DNA of 9,036 bases. It comes from Gemmatimonas phototrophica. GTDB lineage: Bacteria > Gemmatimonadota > Gemmatimonadetes > Longimicrobiales > Gaopeijiaceae. Every line of letters begins with the position of its first letter. The first letter of the stretch is position 1. The stretch spans positions 1 through 9,036 of the forward strand of contig CAMCNM010000064.1 of NCBI GenBank assembly GCA_945876015.1, in the 5' to 3' direction. A model generated the notes under the pieces. It saw only the letters and a program-made list of their open reading frames with translations, searched no databases and had not been told where the DNA came from. This document shows positions 1-7,062 of this stretch, piece by piece. The position numbers were made by a program, and so were the translations under genes.

Positions 1-175
1 ACGCGGTGCTGCGGTGGGAGTACCGGCCGGGATCGACGCTCTATCTGGTGTGGCAGCAGCGCCGCGAGGGAACGCAGACCAACGGCGACTTCGACTTCTC
101 ACGCGCCGCGCGCTCGATCTTCGACGCGAGCGCGGACAACGTGTTCGTGCTGAAGTTCGACTATTGGCTCAACCT

Positions 176-179
<4 letters not shown>
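1..179 (+). CDS. C-terminal end of a DUF5916-like outer-membrane protein (5' truncated by window)
   Basis: An open frame runs in from the window edge (first full codon at 3) and stops with TAG at 177-179, giving the last 58 residues of a longer protein. The visible tail starts [19 protein letters not shown] and ends [11 protein letters not shown]. The pattern of alternating hydrophobic and aromatic residues is that of closing outer-membrane beta strands. The [17 protein letters not shown] block resembles the C-terminus of DUF5916 proteins, which usually carry an N-terminal family-9-like carbohydrate-binding module and a C-terminal barrel. Family membership is from memory of that motif; most of the protein lies outside the window and its function is unknown. 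The gene converges on ispG, and the two stop codons share the tetranucleotide CTAG at 176-179, so no terminator separates them. Confidence 0.75.
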
Positions 180-1411
<1,232 letters not shown>

Positions 1412-1602
1412 CAGCCGCTCCTCGGTAAGTGCAGGAATAGCAGCATCAACGATCCCAATCTAGTGACCGGGGAGCCTCCGCTGAACCCGACCCTCGATCG
1501 GCCCGGAAATTGCTTTTCGCCAGCCCTCGGCGGGCGTGGACGGCCCGGGGTGGGAGGACCCACCCGGTGGGTGCGCAGGTGAGAAACTCGAGGAGGAGCA
1601 AA

Positions 1603-2190
1603 ATGAACAGCAAGGGACGGCTGGCTCGTGCCATGACCGTAGGGATGGCGGTGGTCGTGGTGGCGTGCGCCAAGAAGGAAGAGGAGACGCAGGCGAACAT
1701 CGAGATCCAGGCCGAGGCACCGCCTCCGCCGCCGATCACGATCGAGATCGTTCCGGCCACCGGCTCTACGGTGATGGGCACCATCACCGCGACGCACGCG
1801 CCGGAGAACACCACGGTGCAGATCAGCATGACCGGTCTGACCGAGGACAAGCACTACGACGCGACGATCCGCTACGGCGACTGCACGATCGCCCCGCAGT
1901 ACCTGAAGGACGATCCGTCGGGCGACATGGCTCCCACGACGGGCACCTCTGAAGAGCACAAGCTGAGCGACGACTTTCTGACGCTCATGCTGAACAAGGA
2001 AGCGACCACGGCCACGGCCGAGGCGACCCTCGACAACGACGATCTCCGTGCCGACGAGCCCGCCTACATCGTGGTCACGCAGGCCGACATGCTGGTGGCG
2101 TGCGCAGACCTGAAAGGACACGGCGGAATGAGCACGGCTCCCAGCATTGGCCCGAGCACCACGCCGATGCCCGCGGACACGATGAAGTAG
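1603..2190 (+). CDS. Small lipoprotein, possibly a degenerate Cu,Zn-SOD-like beta-sandwich
   Basis: A 195-residue predicted lipoprotein. The N-terminus is a short basic segment, a hydrophobic stretch (about 11-21) and a lipobox VVAC with the lipidated cysteine at 22. A charged linker and a proline run (EAPPPPP, 38-44) follow, suggesting a surface tether. The folded part is about 46-172. It has VMGTITATHAPENTTVQISM then TGL...HY...YGDC (Cys94) and, later, a segment ending ADMLVACADL (Cys167). The order of strands, the GL turn, the GDC and the late Cys resemble the Cu,Zn superoxide dismutase fold, but the metal histidines are absent, so enzymatic activity is not expected. That fold assignment is inference. 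A Thr/Pro/Met-rich tail (176-195) follows. The ATG start follows a strong AGGAGG-type site (1591-1598); upstream in-frame starts would run through the leader and hide the signal peptide. A small hairpin (1558-1563 with 1567-1572) sits in the leader. The gene is followed by its own terminator. Confidence 0.85.
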   Translation: MNSKGRLARAMTVGMAVVVVACAKKEEETQANIEIQAEAPPPPPITIEIVPATGSTVMGTITATHAPENTTVQISMTGLTEDKHYDATIRYGDCTIAPQYLKDDPSGDMAPTTGTSEEHKLSDDFLTLMLNKEATTATAEATLDNDDLRADEPAYIVVTQADMLVACADLKGHGGMSTAPSIGPSTTPMPADTMK

Positions 2191-2218
2191 TAGTCCTCGC
2201 AAGCCGCGAGGTGGCAAG

Positions 2219-2262
2219 AGCGGGGCATTCCGGTTCGCCGGGAGGCCCCGCTTTCGCATTTC
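2219..2262 (+). terminator. Intrinsic terminator after the small lipoprotein gene
   Basis: The 8-bp perfect arms AGCGGGGC (2219-2226) and GCCCCGCT (2245-2252) enclose an inner CCGG-TTCG-CCGG hairpin (2230-2241), which has a stable UUCG tetraloop. A short T-containing stretch, TTCGCATTT, follows. It starts 28 nt after the stop codon, the right place to end the lipoprotein transcript and separate it from the CDGSH gene. The U-tract is interrupted, so efficiency is uncertain. Confidence 0.8.
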
Positions 2263-2327
2263 CAGGCACATGCGAGCGATTCGGGGGTCTGTCACGACCA
2301 CATCAAATCCCACTGCAGGCGGACCGC

Positions 2328-2558
2328 TTGGCTGAGCCCCGCATCACGATCCGCGAGAATGGCTCCTACCGCGTCGAGGGCGACGTTCCGCTCTTCGACC
2401 ATCTCGGGAACCAACTCCATCCCGCCAACCCGAGTGGCTACTCGCTCTGTCGGTGTGGCGCGTCCAAGAACAAGCCCTTCTGCGACAAGTCGCACGCCGA
2501 GGCCGGCTTCGACGGAACGTGCAACCCGAAGTACCTGGAGCCACCCGTGGCGGGGTGA
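2328..2558 (+). CDS. CDGSH-type iron-sulfur (mitoNEET-like) protein
   Basis: A small protein of 76 residues with a single CDGSH iron-sulfur domain. The cluster motif is visible as CRCGASKNKPFCDKSH, i.e. C-x-C-x2-S-x3-P-x-C-D-x2-H, with three cysteines and one histidine as ligands of a 2Fe-2S cluster. The common glycine of CDGSH is lysine here, a change seen in the wider family. The N-terminal part, ITIRENGSYRVEGDVPLFD, is the usual beta strand lead-in of bacterial members. Family proteins act in redox sensing or electron or cluster transfer; the partner is unknown. The start is uncertain: TTG at 2328 is preceded by a weak AGGCGGA and gives a normal-sized domain. The only ATG in frame (2100) lies inside the upstream gene and before a terminator, so it was not used. 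The next gene, 80 bp downstream on the same strand, is a flavoprotein that could be a redox partner. Confidence 0.85.
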   Translation: MAEPRITIRENGSYRVEGDVPLFDHLGNQLHPANPSGYSLCRCGASKNKPFCDKSHAEAGFDGTCNPKYLEPPVAG

Positions 2559-2565
2559 GCTGACC

Positions 2566-2589
2566 GTGATGCGGCGCTTGCGCCATCAC
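2566..2589 (+). other. Hairpin between the CDGSH gene and the flavoprotein gene
   Basis: GTGAT (2566-2570) pairs with ATCAC (2585-2589), and GGCGC (2573-2577) pairs with GCGCC (2580-2584), with a 2-nt bulge on one side. It begins 7 nt after the CDGSH stop. There is no T-tract after it, so it is more likely an attenuating or mRNA-stabilising stem than a full terminator, and the two genes may still be co-transcribed. Confidence 0.4.
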
Positions 2590-2606
2590 AGACCTCCACT
2601 GACGAA

Positions 2607-2621
2607 CGTACCGCTCGTACG
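2607..2621. promoter_or_regulatory. Inverted repeat just upstream of the flavoprotein ribosome site
   Basis: CGTAC (2607-2611) and GTACG (2617-2621) form a 5-bp dyad around a 5-nt centre. It ends 9 nt before the AGGGAG ribosome site (2631-2636) of the flavoprotein gene. The position fits an operator or a small leader stem, but the arms are short and chance is possible. Confidence 0.25.
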
Positions 2622-2638
2622 CCTCATCCAAGGGAGCC

Positions 2639-3775
2639 ATGAAGAACCGCATCCTGGTCCTCGGCGCCGGCTTCGCCGGCCTCGAGCTCGTCACCCTCCT
2701 CTCGGACGCTCTCGGCGACACGATCGACGCGACGCTCATCGACCAGAGCGATCACTTCGTCTTCGGTTTCTCGAAGCTCGACGTGACGTTCGGGAAGAAG
2801 ACGCCCGACGCGGTGAAGCTTCCCTACCGCAACATCGTGAAGCCCGGTGTGCGCTTCCTCCAGCGTACGGTCACGTCGATCGATCCGGAGGCTCGTCGGG
2901 TCACCACCGACCAGGAGACGTTGGAGGCTGACTACCTGATCGTCGGCCTCGGCGCCGATTACGACTACGACGCGACCCCGGGCTTGATCACGGGGGGCAA
3001 CGAGTTCTACTCGGTGGCGGGAGCGACTCGGCTCCGCGACGTCCTCACCGGCTTCCCCTCGGGTCACGCGATCGTCGGCGTATGCGACGCGCCGTTCAAG
3101 TGTCCCCCTGCCCCGAGCGAGGCCGCGCTGATGCTGCACGACCACCTCGTGGGTCGCGGGATCCGCGACCGGTGCGAGATCACGCTCGTCATCCCCTTCG
3201 GAAAGCCGGTGCCGCCTTCGCCCGACACCTCGACCGCGCTGATCGCCGCGTTCGCGGAGCGGAAGATCACGTTCATCCCGGACCGGAAGGTGAAGGCACT
3301 CGACGGGTCGCGCCGCACCGCCATCCTTGACGACGGAGCCGAGCTACCCTACGACCTCTTCCTGGGCGTGCCCAAGCACCGCGTGCCGTCGGTGGTCGAG
3401 GCCAGCGGCATGGTCGAGAACGGCTGGGTGGCGGTGAATCCGCGAACGCTCGAGACGAAATGGCCCGGGGTCTTCGCGGTCGGTGATCTCGCGAATACCG
3501 GAACGCCCAAGGCGGGAGTCTTCGCGGAAGGCACCGCTCGCTCGGTCGCTTCGACGGTGATCGCCGAGATCCGGGGCGCGGGTCGGACCGAACCCAACGC
3601 GGGTGCGGGCTCGTGCTACATCGAGTTCGGAGGCGGACGGGTCGGCCGCGTGGACGTGGATTTCTTCTCAGGGCCCAAGCCGACTGGGGTCTTCCACGGC
3701 GCATCGACCGAGCTGCGGGCCGACAAGGACAATTTCGGTGCTACGCGGCGCCGACGGTGGTTCGGGACGGCGTGA
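2639..3775 (+). CDS. FAD-dependent oxidoreductase, sulfide:quinone oxidoreductase-like
   Basis: A 378-residue flavoprotein of the two-dinucleotide-binding-domain superfamily. The FAD-binding GxGxxG is at residues 9-14 (VLGAGFAGLE), and a second FAD motif, GVFAVGDLANTGTPKAG, is at 277-293. LEADYLIVGLGADYDYD (about 95-111) is the usual middle signature. CDAPFKCPPAPSEAALML (Cys149, Cys155) is placed like the PVKCAGAP redox-cysteine segment of sulfide:quinone oxidoreductases. GSCYIEFGG (Cys326) occupies the C-terminal cysteine region of the SQR and flavocytochrome c sulfide dehydrogenase families. A sulfide or persulfide oxidase passing electrons to quinone or another carrier is therefore plausible, but substrate is not proven. 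No C-terminal membrane helix is seen. The ATG follows AGGGAG with normal spacing. The gene lies downstream of the CDGSH gene on the same strand and is closed by the 3780-3816 terminator. Confidence 0.87.
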   Translation: MKNRILVLGAGFAGLELVTLLSDALGDTIDATLIDQSDHFVFGFSKLDVTFGKKTPDAVKLPYRNIVKPGVRFLQRTVTSIDPEARRVTTDQETLEADYLIVGLGADYDYDATPGLITGGNEFYSVAGATRLRDVLTGFPSGHAIVGVCDAPFKCPPAPSEAALMLHDHLVGRGIRDRCEITLVIPFGKPVPPSPDTSTALIAAFAERKITFIPDRKVKALDGSRRTAILDDGAELPYDLFLGVPKHRVPSVVEASGMVENGWVAVNPRTLETKWPGVFAVGDLANTGTPKAGVFAEGTARSVASTVIAEIRGAGRTEPNAGAGSCYIEFGGGRVGRVDVDFFSGPKPTGVFHGASTELRADKDNFGATRRRRWFGTA

Positions 3776-3816
3776 AAAAGAATCGGGCGGCGCCGTCGTC
3801 CGGCGCCGCCCGATTC
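3775..3816. terminator. Strong shared terminator between convergent genes
   Basis: A perfect 15-bp inverted repeat, arms 3780-3794 and 3802-3816, around a 7-nt loop. It begins right at the flavoprotein stop codon and lies 20 bp past the stop of the opposing NHL gene. On the minus strand the stem is followed by TTTTT (complement of 3775-3779), a canonical U-tract. On the plus strand only GTCCTTCC follows. It should therefore work best for the NHL gene and more weakly for the flavoprotein gene. Confidence 0.9.
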
Positions 3817-3836
3817 GTCCTTCCGTGCAGGGTCGA

Positions 3837-5033
3837 TCAGTTCTCGAGCATCAGCGGCGGGCCGACCAGGAATTCCGGATTGGCGTCGGGCCTGGGCATG
3901 TACTTGGTCACGTAACCGCCCGGCTGGACGCCCGGGAGCCCCGGATCGTAATTGGCGATGTAGATGTTCCCCTCCGAGTCGCGCGACATCTGGTGCGGGC
4001 GCGACAGGCCGCCCTCGAAGCCACCGCGCGTGCAGCAGTACGCACCGAACCGGTGCATGAGCTGGCCCTGAAGGTTGTACATCGTGATCCCGTTAAGCGT
4101 CGTGGATAGGACCCAGACGTGCTCGCGGTCGTCGATGTAGATCCCGGTCGGTCCCTGGATGTCCGGCCACTCCTCGATCAGCGTGCCGTCCTCCTGGAAG
4201 ATCTGGATCCGGTTGTTGTCGCGGTCGGAGACGTAGATGCGGTGCTGCTTATCCACCGCGATGCCGTGGATCAGATCGAACTGTCCGGGGCCCTCGCCGG
4301 GAGTGCCGAAGTCCGAGAGGTGCTCACCCTGCGCGTTGTACCGGGCGATGCGGCCGTTCTGGTAGCCGTCACCGAGCAGGAAGTCGCCGTTCGGCAGGAA
4401 TGCGAGGGTCGAGGCCTGGCCGAAGTCGAGCGGCCCGGGGGGCTGGTTCGCCATCACCTCTGCGTCGCTCTGGCGCGGATTCGGGTCACGGAGCCGCAGG
4501 ACGACCTGCTTGGCGTCGTTGGTGAACTTGAAGATCTGCTCGTGGATCTGCAGGCCGTCGTGGTCGCCGCCGCGGTCCACCACCCAGATGTGCCGCTCCG
4601 GATCGTAGGGGTTGATGTAGAGCTGGTGCGGAAACGCGACCATCGTGTCCCACTGGGTCCAGTTCTCGACCATCTCGCCGTTGGCGTTCACGCCGACGAT
4701 GTAGTTCTTCGTGGGCTTCTCCGGGGGACCGAAGTCGCCCGTGATTCCGACGAGGATCCGGTTGGGGTCCACCGCCACCAGGCCCGAGACCTGCCCCCAC
4801 CGGACGCACGTCTCCATGCCGTCTCCGCGACACGCCTCGAGCGACGTGTGATTCGGGGCCGGCTTCCACCAGGAGGTGGGCGCCGAGGTGTACTCGCCGT
4901 ACCGCCCATCTCCACCCTTCCTGATCGGGTCCGCATTCGCGGCCGACGCAGCCTGGTTCTCGCCTACGCAGCCGACGAGCACAGCCAGGCAGGCGGCGAG
5001 CACGAGGGCCGACCCTTTACGCTCAAGTCTCAT
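3837..5033 (-). CDS. NHL-repeat beta-propeller lipoprotein, resembling peptidylglycine amidating lyase
   Basis: A 398-residue predicted lipoprotein. It has a basic start, a hydrophobic core and lipobox LVGC with Cys22, then a low-complexity linker and a six-bladed propeller built of NHL-type repeats. Clear repeats include HGIAVDKQHRIYVSDRDNNR (256-275, followed by IQIF) and PHQMSRDSEGNIYIANYD (346-363); weaker ones lie at 82-96, 134-170, 207-232 and 293-320. His136 (FPHQLYI), His256 and His347 start three blades. Their spacing (120 and 91 residues) resembles that of the three zinc-binding histidines of the PAL domain of peptidylglycine alpha-amidating monooxygenase, so a metal site is possible. 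Whether it is an enzyme or a binding protein is not known. Other odd points are a vicinal Cys333-Cys334 pair and Cys68/Cys76, which may form disulfides outside the cytoplasm. ATG is preceded by GGAGG 4 nt upstream. The gene sits 159 bp downstream of a putative outer-membrane protein gene on the same strand and ends at the strong terminator. Confidence 0.88.
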   Translation of the reverse strand: MRLERKGSALVLAACLAVLVGCVGENQAASAANADPIRKGGDGRYGEYTSAPTSWWKPAPNHTSLEACRGDGMETCVRWGQVSGLVAVDPNRILVGITGDFGPPEKPTKNYIVGVNANGEMVENWTQWDTMVAFPHQLYINPYDPERHIWVVDRGGDHDGLQIHEQIFKFTNDAKQVVLRLRDPNPRQSDAEVMANQPPGPLDFGQASTLAFLPNGDFLLGDGYQNGRIARYNAQGEHLSDFGTPGEGPGQFDLIHGIAVDKQHRIYVSDRDNNRIQIFQEDGTLIEEWPDIQGPTGIYIDDREHVWVLSTTLNGITMYNLQGQLMHRFGAYCCTRGGFEGGLSRPHQMSRDSEGNIYIANYDPGLPGVQPGGYVTKYMPRPDANPEFLVGPPLMLEN

Positions 5034-5076
5034 GGTTCCTCCGGAGATTTGGCCCCCACAGAGGCCGGTGAAGAAG

Positions 5077-5114
5077 TGCGGCGATTGAAGAGCTGGGACT
5101 GCGGCAATTCAAGA
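5077..5114. repeat. Two direct repeats (13 of 15 identical) in the NHL gene promoter region
   Basis: TGCGGCGATTGAAGA (5077-5091) and TGCGGCAATTCAAGA (5100-5114) recur with a 23-bp period, about two helical turns. They lie between the arms of the inverted repeat and 44-81 bp upstream of the NHL start codon. The spacing fits a pair of activator or repressor half-sites on one face of the helix. No regulator is encoded nearby to match it to. Confidence 0.45.
5084..5112 (-). promoter_or_regulatory. Candidate sigma70-type promoter for the NHL lipoprotein gene
   Basis: Reading the minus strand, TTGAAT (5112-5107) and TTCAAT (5089-5084) are separated by 17 bp and match the -35 and -10 consensus at four of six positions each. 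Both hexamers fall inside the direct repeats, so they may simply be the conserved part of a protein-binding site. Low confidence. Confidence 0.25.
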
Positions 5115-5192
5115 TCGTTCTGGATCCCAAAGTGGGGGCCAGGGGCGGCGAATGCCAGCACCCCACCCACACCCGTAGTGGGAGGCCCTGCC

Positions 5193-6278
5193 TCAGAACG
5201 GCATGGCCTGCTGGTACTGGAAGAACAGATACGGACGGGCGCCCTCCTGGGCGGGCGCCTCCGCGTAGATGCTGAACGGCGGCAACGCCATCTCCCCCAC
5301 CCAGGTGTTCGTCCTGGCTTGGGTCTTCCGGAAGCCCCCGAGCATGATCGAGGGGAGGACCCGGTCGATCAGGTAGGCGGGCACACCCGGTCGCGCGTCG
5401 CGTCGGTTGCGCCCAAACAACCGGACTGGAAACACGCGCGCGTCCAGCGTGATCTCGCGCACCCCGTTCCGCAGCTCGTAGCGGCCCGTCACGACCCCAC
5501 GACCCACCGAGTACCCGTGAAGAAAGGTCGGCGGCCGCACGTAGCGCATCACATCGCCCACCGCCTCGAACGTCTTCCGGTGCGGAAACTGGTCCATCCC
5601 GAACTGGCCCCACACGGCGAAGTGATTGAAGTTCGCCCCGTCGGCCACCATCAGTTCCGCCGCATAGCGGTCCGAGCTCCTACGCTCCGCGATCAGACGA
5701 GCGCCAGGCGAAGCACCCCGCTGGAGGGGATGCCACGTCGCGGCGAGGTGCTCGAAGTTCACACCACCCGGCCCCCGCGCACCGCCGAGCGCCGCGCTCC
5801 ACCGGGGTCCTTTGAGATACAAGGCCGCGTGCGTGATCCACTCCCCCTCGCGGTCGCCGCCGCCGAACCCGATCTCCGCGTTGGGCCGCCGCAGTTTGAG
5901 GTACAGGCCCGTGAATCCGATGCTGTCCCGTTCGACGCTCCCGCCGAGCATCGGAATCCTGCGGCCGATCTCGAACCCGGTGCCGTACGCCGTACGGTCC
6001 ACCCGGTCCTCAAGGAATGCCGAGACGTACCCGTCCAGTCCCACGATCCTGCCCGGGAACAGGAGACCGAGGCGTTGGACCGGATCGGTCCGATGCTCGC
6101 GCTCGGCGCGCATGATCGGAGTGGCGCCGTCGTACAGCTCGACGCGCGAGGTGCTGATGCCGTTCTTCCGCTCGACCTCGGCCTCGGCGCGCCGCTGGGC
6201 GGTCGCCGACGCGGGAGACAGGGCCGTGACGAGCACGGCCGCGAGGCAGACGCGGAGCGAGGAGGGAGTGGAGGTCAC
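5193..6278 (-). CDS. Secreted protein of unknown family, probably an outer-membrane beta-barrel
   Basis: A 361-residue protein whose family was not recognised. The N-terminus is a classical signal peptide: Arg9, a hydrophobic core VCLAAVLVTALSP, and a likely cut after ATA or ATAQ near residue 27-28. The mature part has alternating hydrophobic and polar strands with many aromatics and glycine turns, for example GFTGLYLKL, ITHAALYLKGPRWSAALGG and GRYELRNGVREITLDARVF, and it ends in phenylalanine (FFQYQQAMPF), the usual outer-membrane barrel signature. A barrel or envelope-anchored protein is therefore likely; no catalytic motif was seen. The GTG start at 6278 is preceded by AAGG with 7-nt spacing, and an in-frame stop six codons upstream leaves no other choice. 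The NHL lipoprotein lies 159 bp downstream on the same strand; joint function is only a guess. Upstream is the divergent tRNA-Ser gene. Confidence 0.8.
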   Translation of the reverse strand: MTSTPSSLRVCLAAVLVTALSPASATAQRRAEAEVERKNGISTSRVELYDGATPIMRAEREHRTDPVQRLGLLFPGRIVGLDGYVSAFLEDRVDRTAYGTGFEIGRRIPMLGGSVERDSIGFTGLYLKLRRPNAEIGFGGGDREGEWITHAALYLKGPRWSAALGGARGPGGVNFEHLAATWHPLQRGASPGARLIAERRSSDRYAAELMVADGANFNHFAVWGQFGMDQFPHRKTFEAVGDVMRYVRPPTFLHGYSVGRGVVTGRYELRNGVREITLDARVFPVRLFGRNRRDARPGVPAYLIDRVLPSIMLGGFRKTQARTNTWVGEMALPPFSIYAEAPAQEGARPYLFFQYQQAMPF

Positions 6279-6416
6279 ACGGTCACCTTGTCGGCGTCAA
6301 CGGAAGCGAGATTCAAATTCACGAGAGCTGGCACCCCCCGACCTCCCCAGCATACCCGAAACAAACTGGACATCGCCCCAAGACCCCTTCAGGTTTCCAG
6401 CAGGCCGATCCAAACT

Positions 6417-6499
6417 GGAGGGATAGGCTAACTGGTAAGTCAGCAGCCTTGAAAGCTGCCGCCCGCAAGGGCTTCGGGGTTCGAGTCCCCGTCCCTCCG
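6417..6499 (+). tRNA. tRNA-Ser (anticodon UGA)
   Basis: A complete type II tRNA of 83 nt. Acceptor arms GGAGGGA (6417-6423) and TCCCTCC (6492-6498) pair fully, with G at the discriminator position, as usual for tRNA-Ser. The anticodon stem GCAGC/GCTGC encloses loop CTTGAAA with anticodon TGA (6450-6452), reading UCA and probably other UCN codons. The long variable arm GCCC-GCAA-GGGC is the serine hallmark. The T-arm is CGGGG-TTCGAGT-CCCCG. The 3' CCA is not encoded. An HNH nuclease gene begins 22 bp after it on the same strand. Confidence 0.97.
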
Positions 6500-7062
6500 C
6501 TCCTTTCGACCGGAGTCGCCTATGGCGCCCAGGCCCCGGAGTTGGACCGACGAGCAGTTCATCGCTGCCGTCCGCGGATCCACGACAGTCGCCCAAGCCC
6601 TCGAGAAGCTCGGGCTCGTTCCGCGGGGCCGGAATTACTACACGTTTTATCGCCATCGCGAGCGGCTCGATGCCGATATCGGCCACTTCGTCGGAAATGG
6701 ACACCTCAAGGGGAAGCTGCGACCCGAGATCAGCATCCCTCTCGATCGCATTCTAGTCCAGAACAGCGCGTATAAGAACATGACGCGACTGGCGATCCGA
6801 TTGGTGCGATCGGGCATGCTGATCCCACGTTGTGACGAGTGCGGGATCGTCGAATGGAGAGGACGGGCGCTTCGACTCCAGCTCGATCACAAGAACGGGA
6901 ATCGCGTGGACAACCGCAGAGAGAATCTTCGCTTCTTGTGCCCCAACTGCCATTCGCAGACCGACACCTACGTTGGAGCCAACTCGGCCAGTGCCAAGAG
7001 AAGGAGCCGGAGCGAGGGATCCAACGCAGCTTGAGGCGACAGGCCGCCAGGCCCCCGCTCCT
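6497..7062. repeat. Possible 8-bp direct repeat flanking the HNH gene
   Basis: CCGCTCCT occurs at 6497-6504, across the 3' end of the tRNA, and again at 7055-7062, at the purH stop. The two copies bracket the HNH gene like an insertion footprint. Eight bases is short for GC-rich DNA, so coincidence is possible. Confidence 0.2.
6522..7034 (+). CDS. HNH endonuclease with N-terminal DNA-binding module, tRNA-linked
   Basis: A 170-residue protein with two parts. Residues 7-65 look like a small DNA-binding module: a helix-turn-helix-like stretch (AVRGSTTVAQALEKLGL) and then NYYTFYRHRERLDADIGHF and GNGHLKGK. This order resembles the S-x-x-E-V-L-x-x-L-G-L / GLDTSHF / GWxKG lead-in found in phage-associated and free-standing HNH proteins. 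Residues 104-147 are the HNH domain: CDEC (104, 107) with CPNCH (140-144) for structural zinc, and LDHKNG (Asp122, catalytic-type His123), Asn131 and Asn135 as the nuclease core. All key residues are present, so it may be active. A Ser/Arg-rich tail follows. ATG lies 6 nt after GGAG (6512-6515), which may be partly masked by a 4-bp hairpin (6507-6518). Base composition looks less GC-rich than its neighbours by eye. It is probably read through from the tRNA promoter. A homing or selfish role is inferred; it could also be a host nuclease. It converges on purH with a 26-bp gap and no clear terminator. Confidence 0.88.
   Translation: MAPRPRSWTDEQFIAAVRGSTTVAQALEKLGLVPRGRNYYTFYRHRERLDADIGHFVGNGHLKGKLRPEISIPLDRILVQNSAYKNMTRLAIRLVRSGMLIPRCDECGIVEWRGRALRLQLDHKNGNRVDNRRENLRFLCPNCHSQTDTYVGANSASAKRRSRSEGSNAA

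Larger units (their letters stand above)
5051..5140. repeat. Long-spaced inverted repeat upstream of the NHL lipoprotein gene
   Basis: GGCCCCCAC at 5051-5059 is the exact reverse complement of GTGGGGGCC at 5132-5140; 72 bp lie between. The inner arm sits just upstream of the ribosome site of the NHL gene. If the transcript starts above 5140 the arms could close a large leader stem; if it starts between them they can act only as DNA sites. Confidence 0.45.

Noticed and set aside
2100..2327. Longer start for the CDGSH protein
   Set aside because: It would begin inside the lipoprotein gene and run across an intrinsic terminator; family members start near the TTG chosen.
5141..5192. Weak CCCAC/GTGGG hairpin after the barrel gene
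   Set aside because: Only 5 bp with no U-tract; not enough to call a terminator.
6301..6325. A minus-strand stretch resembling a tRNA T-arm and acceptor end (TTTGAATCTCGCTTCCG)
   Set aside because: The T-stem has a mismatch and no anticodon arm or matching acceptor strand is found upstream; probably chance.
4119..6431. A 770-codon open frame on the plus strand opposite the NHL and barrel genes
   Set aside because: It is antisense to two genes with signal peptides, ribosome sites and coherent protein features, and its translation is Arg/Val/Asp-rich without domains; a GC-driven shadow.
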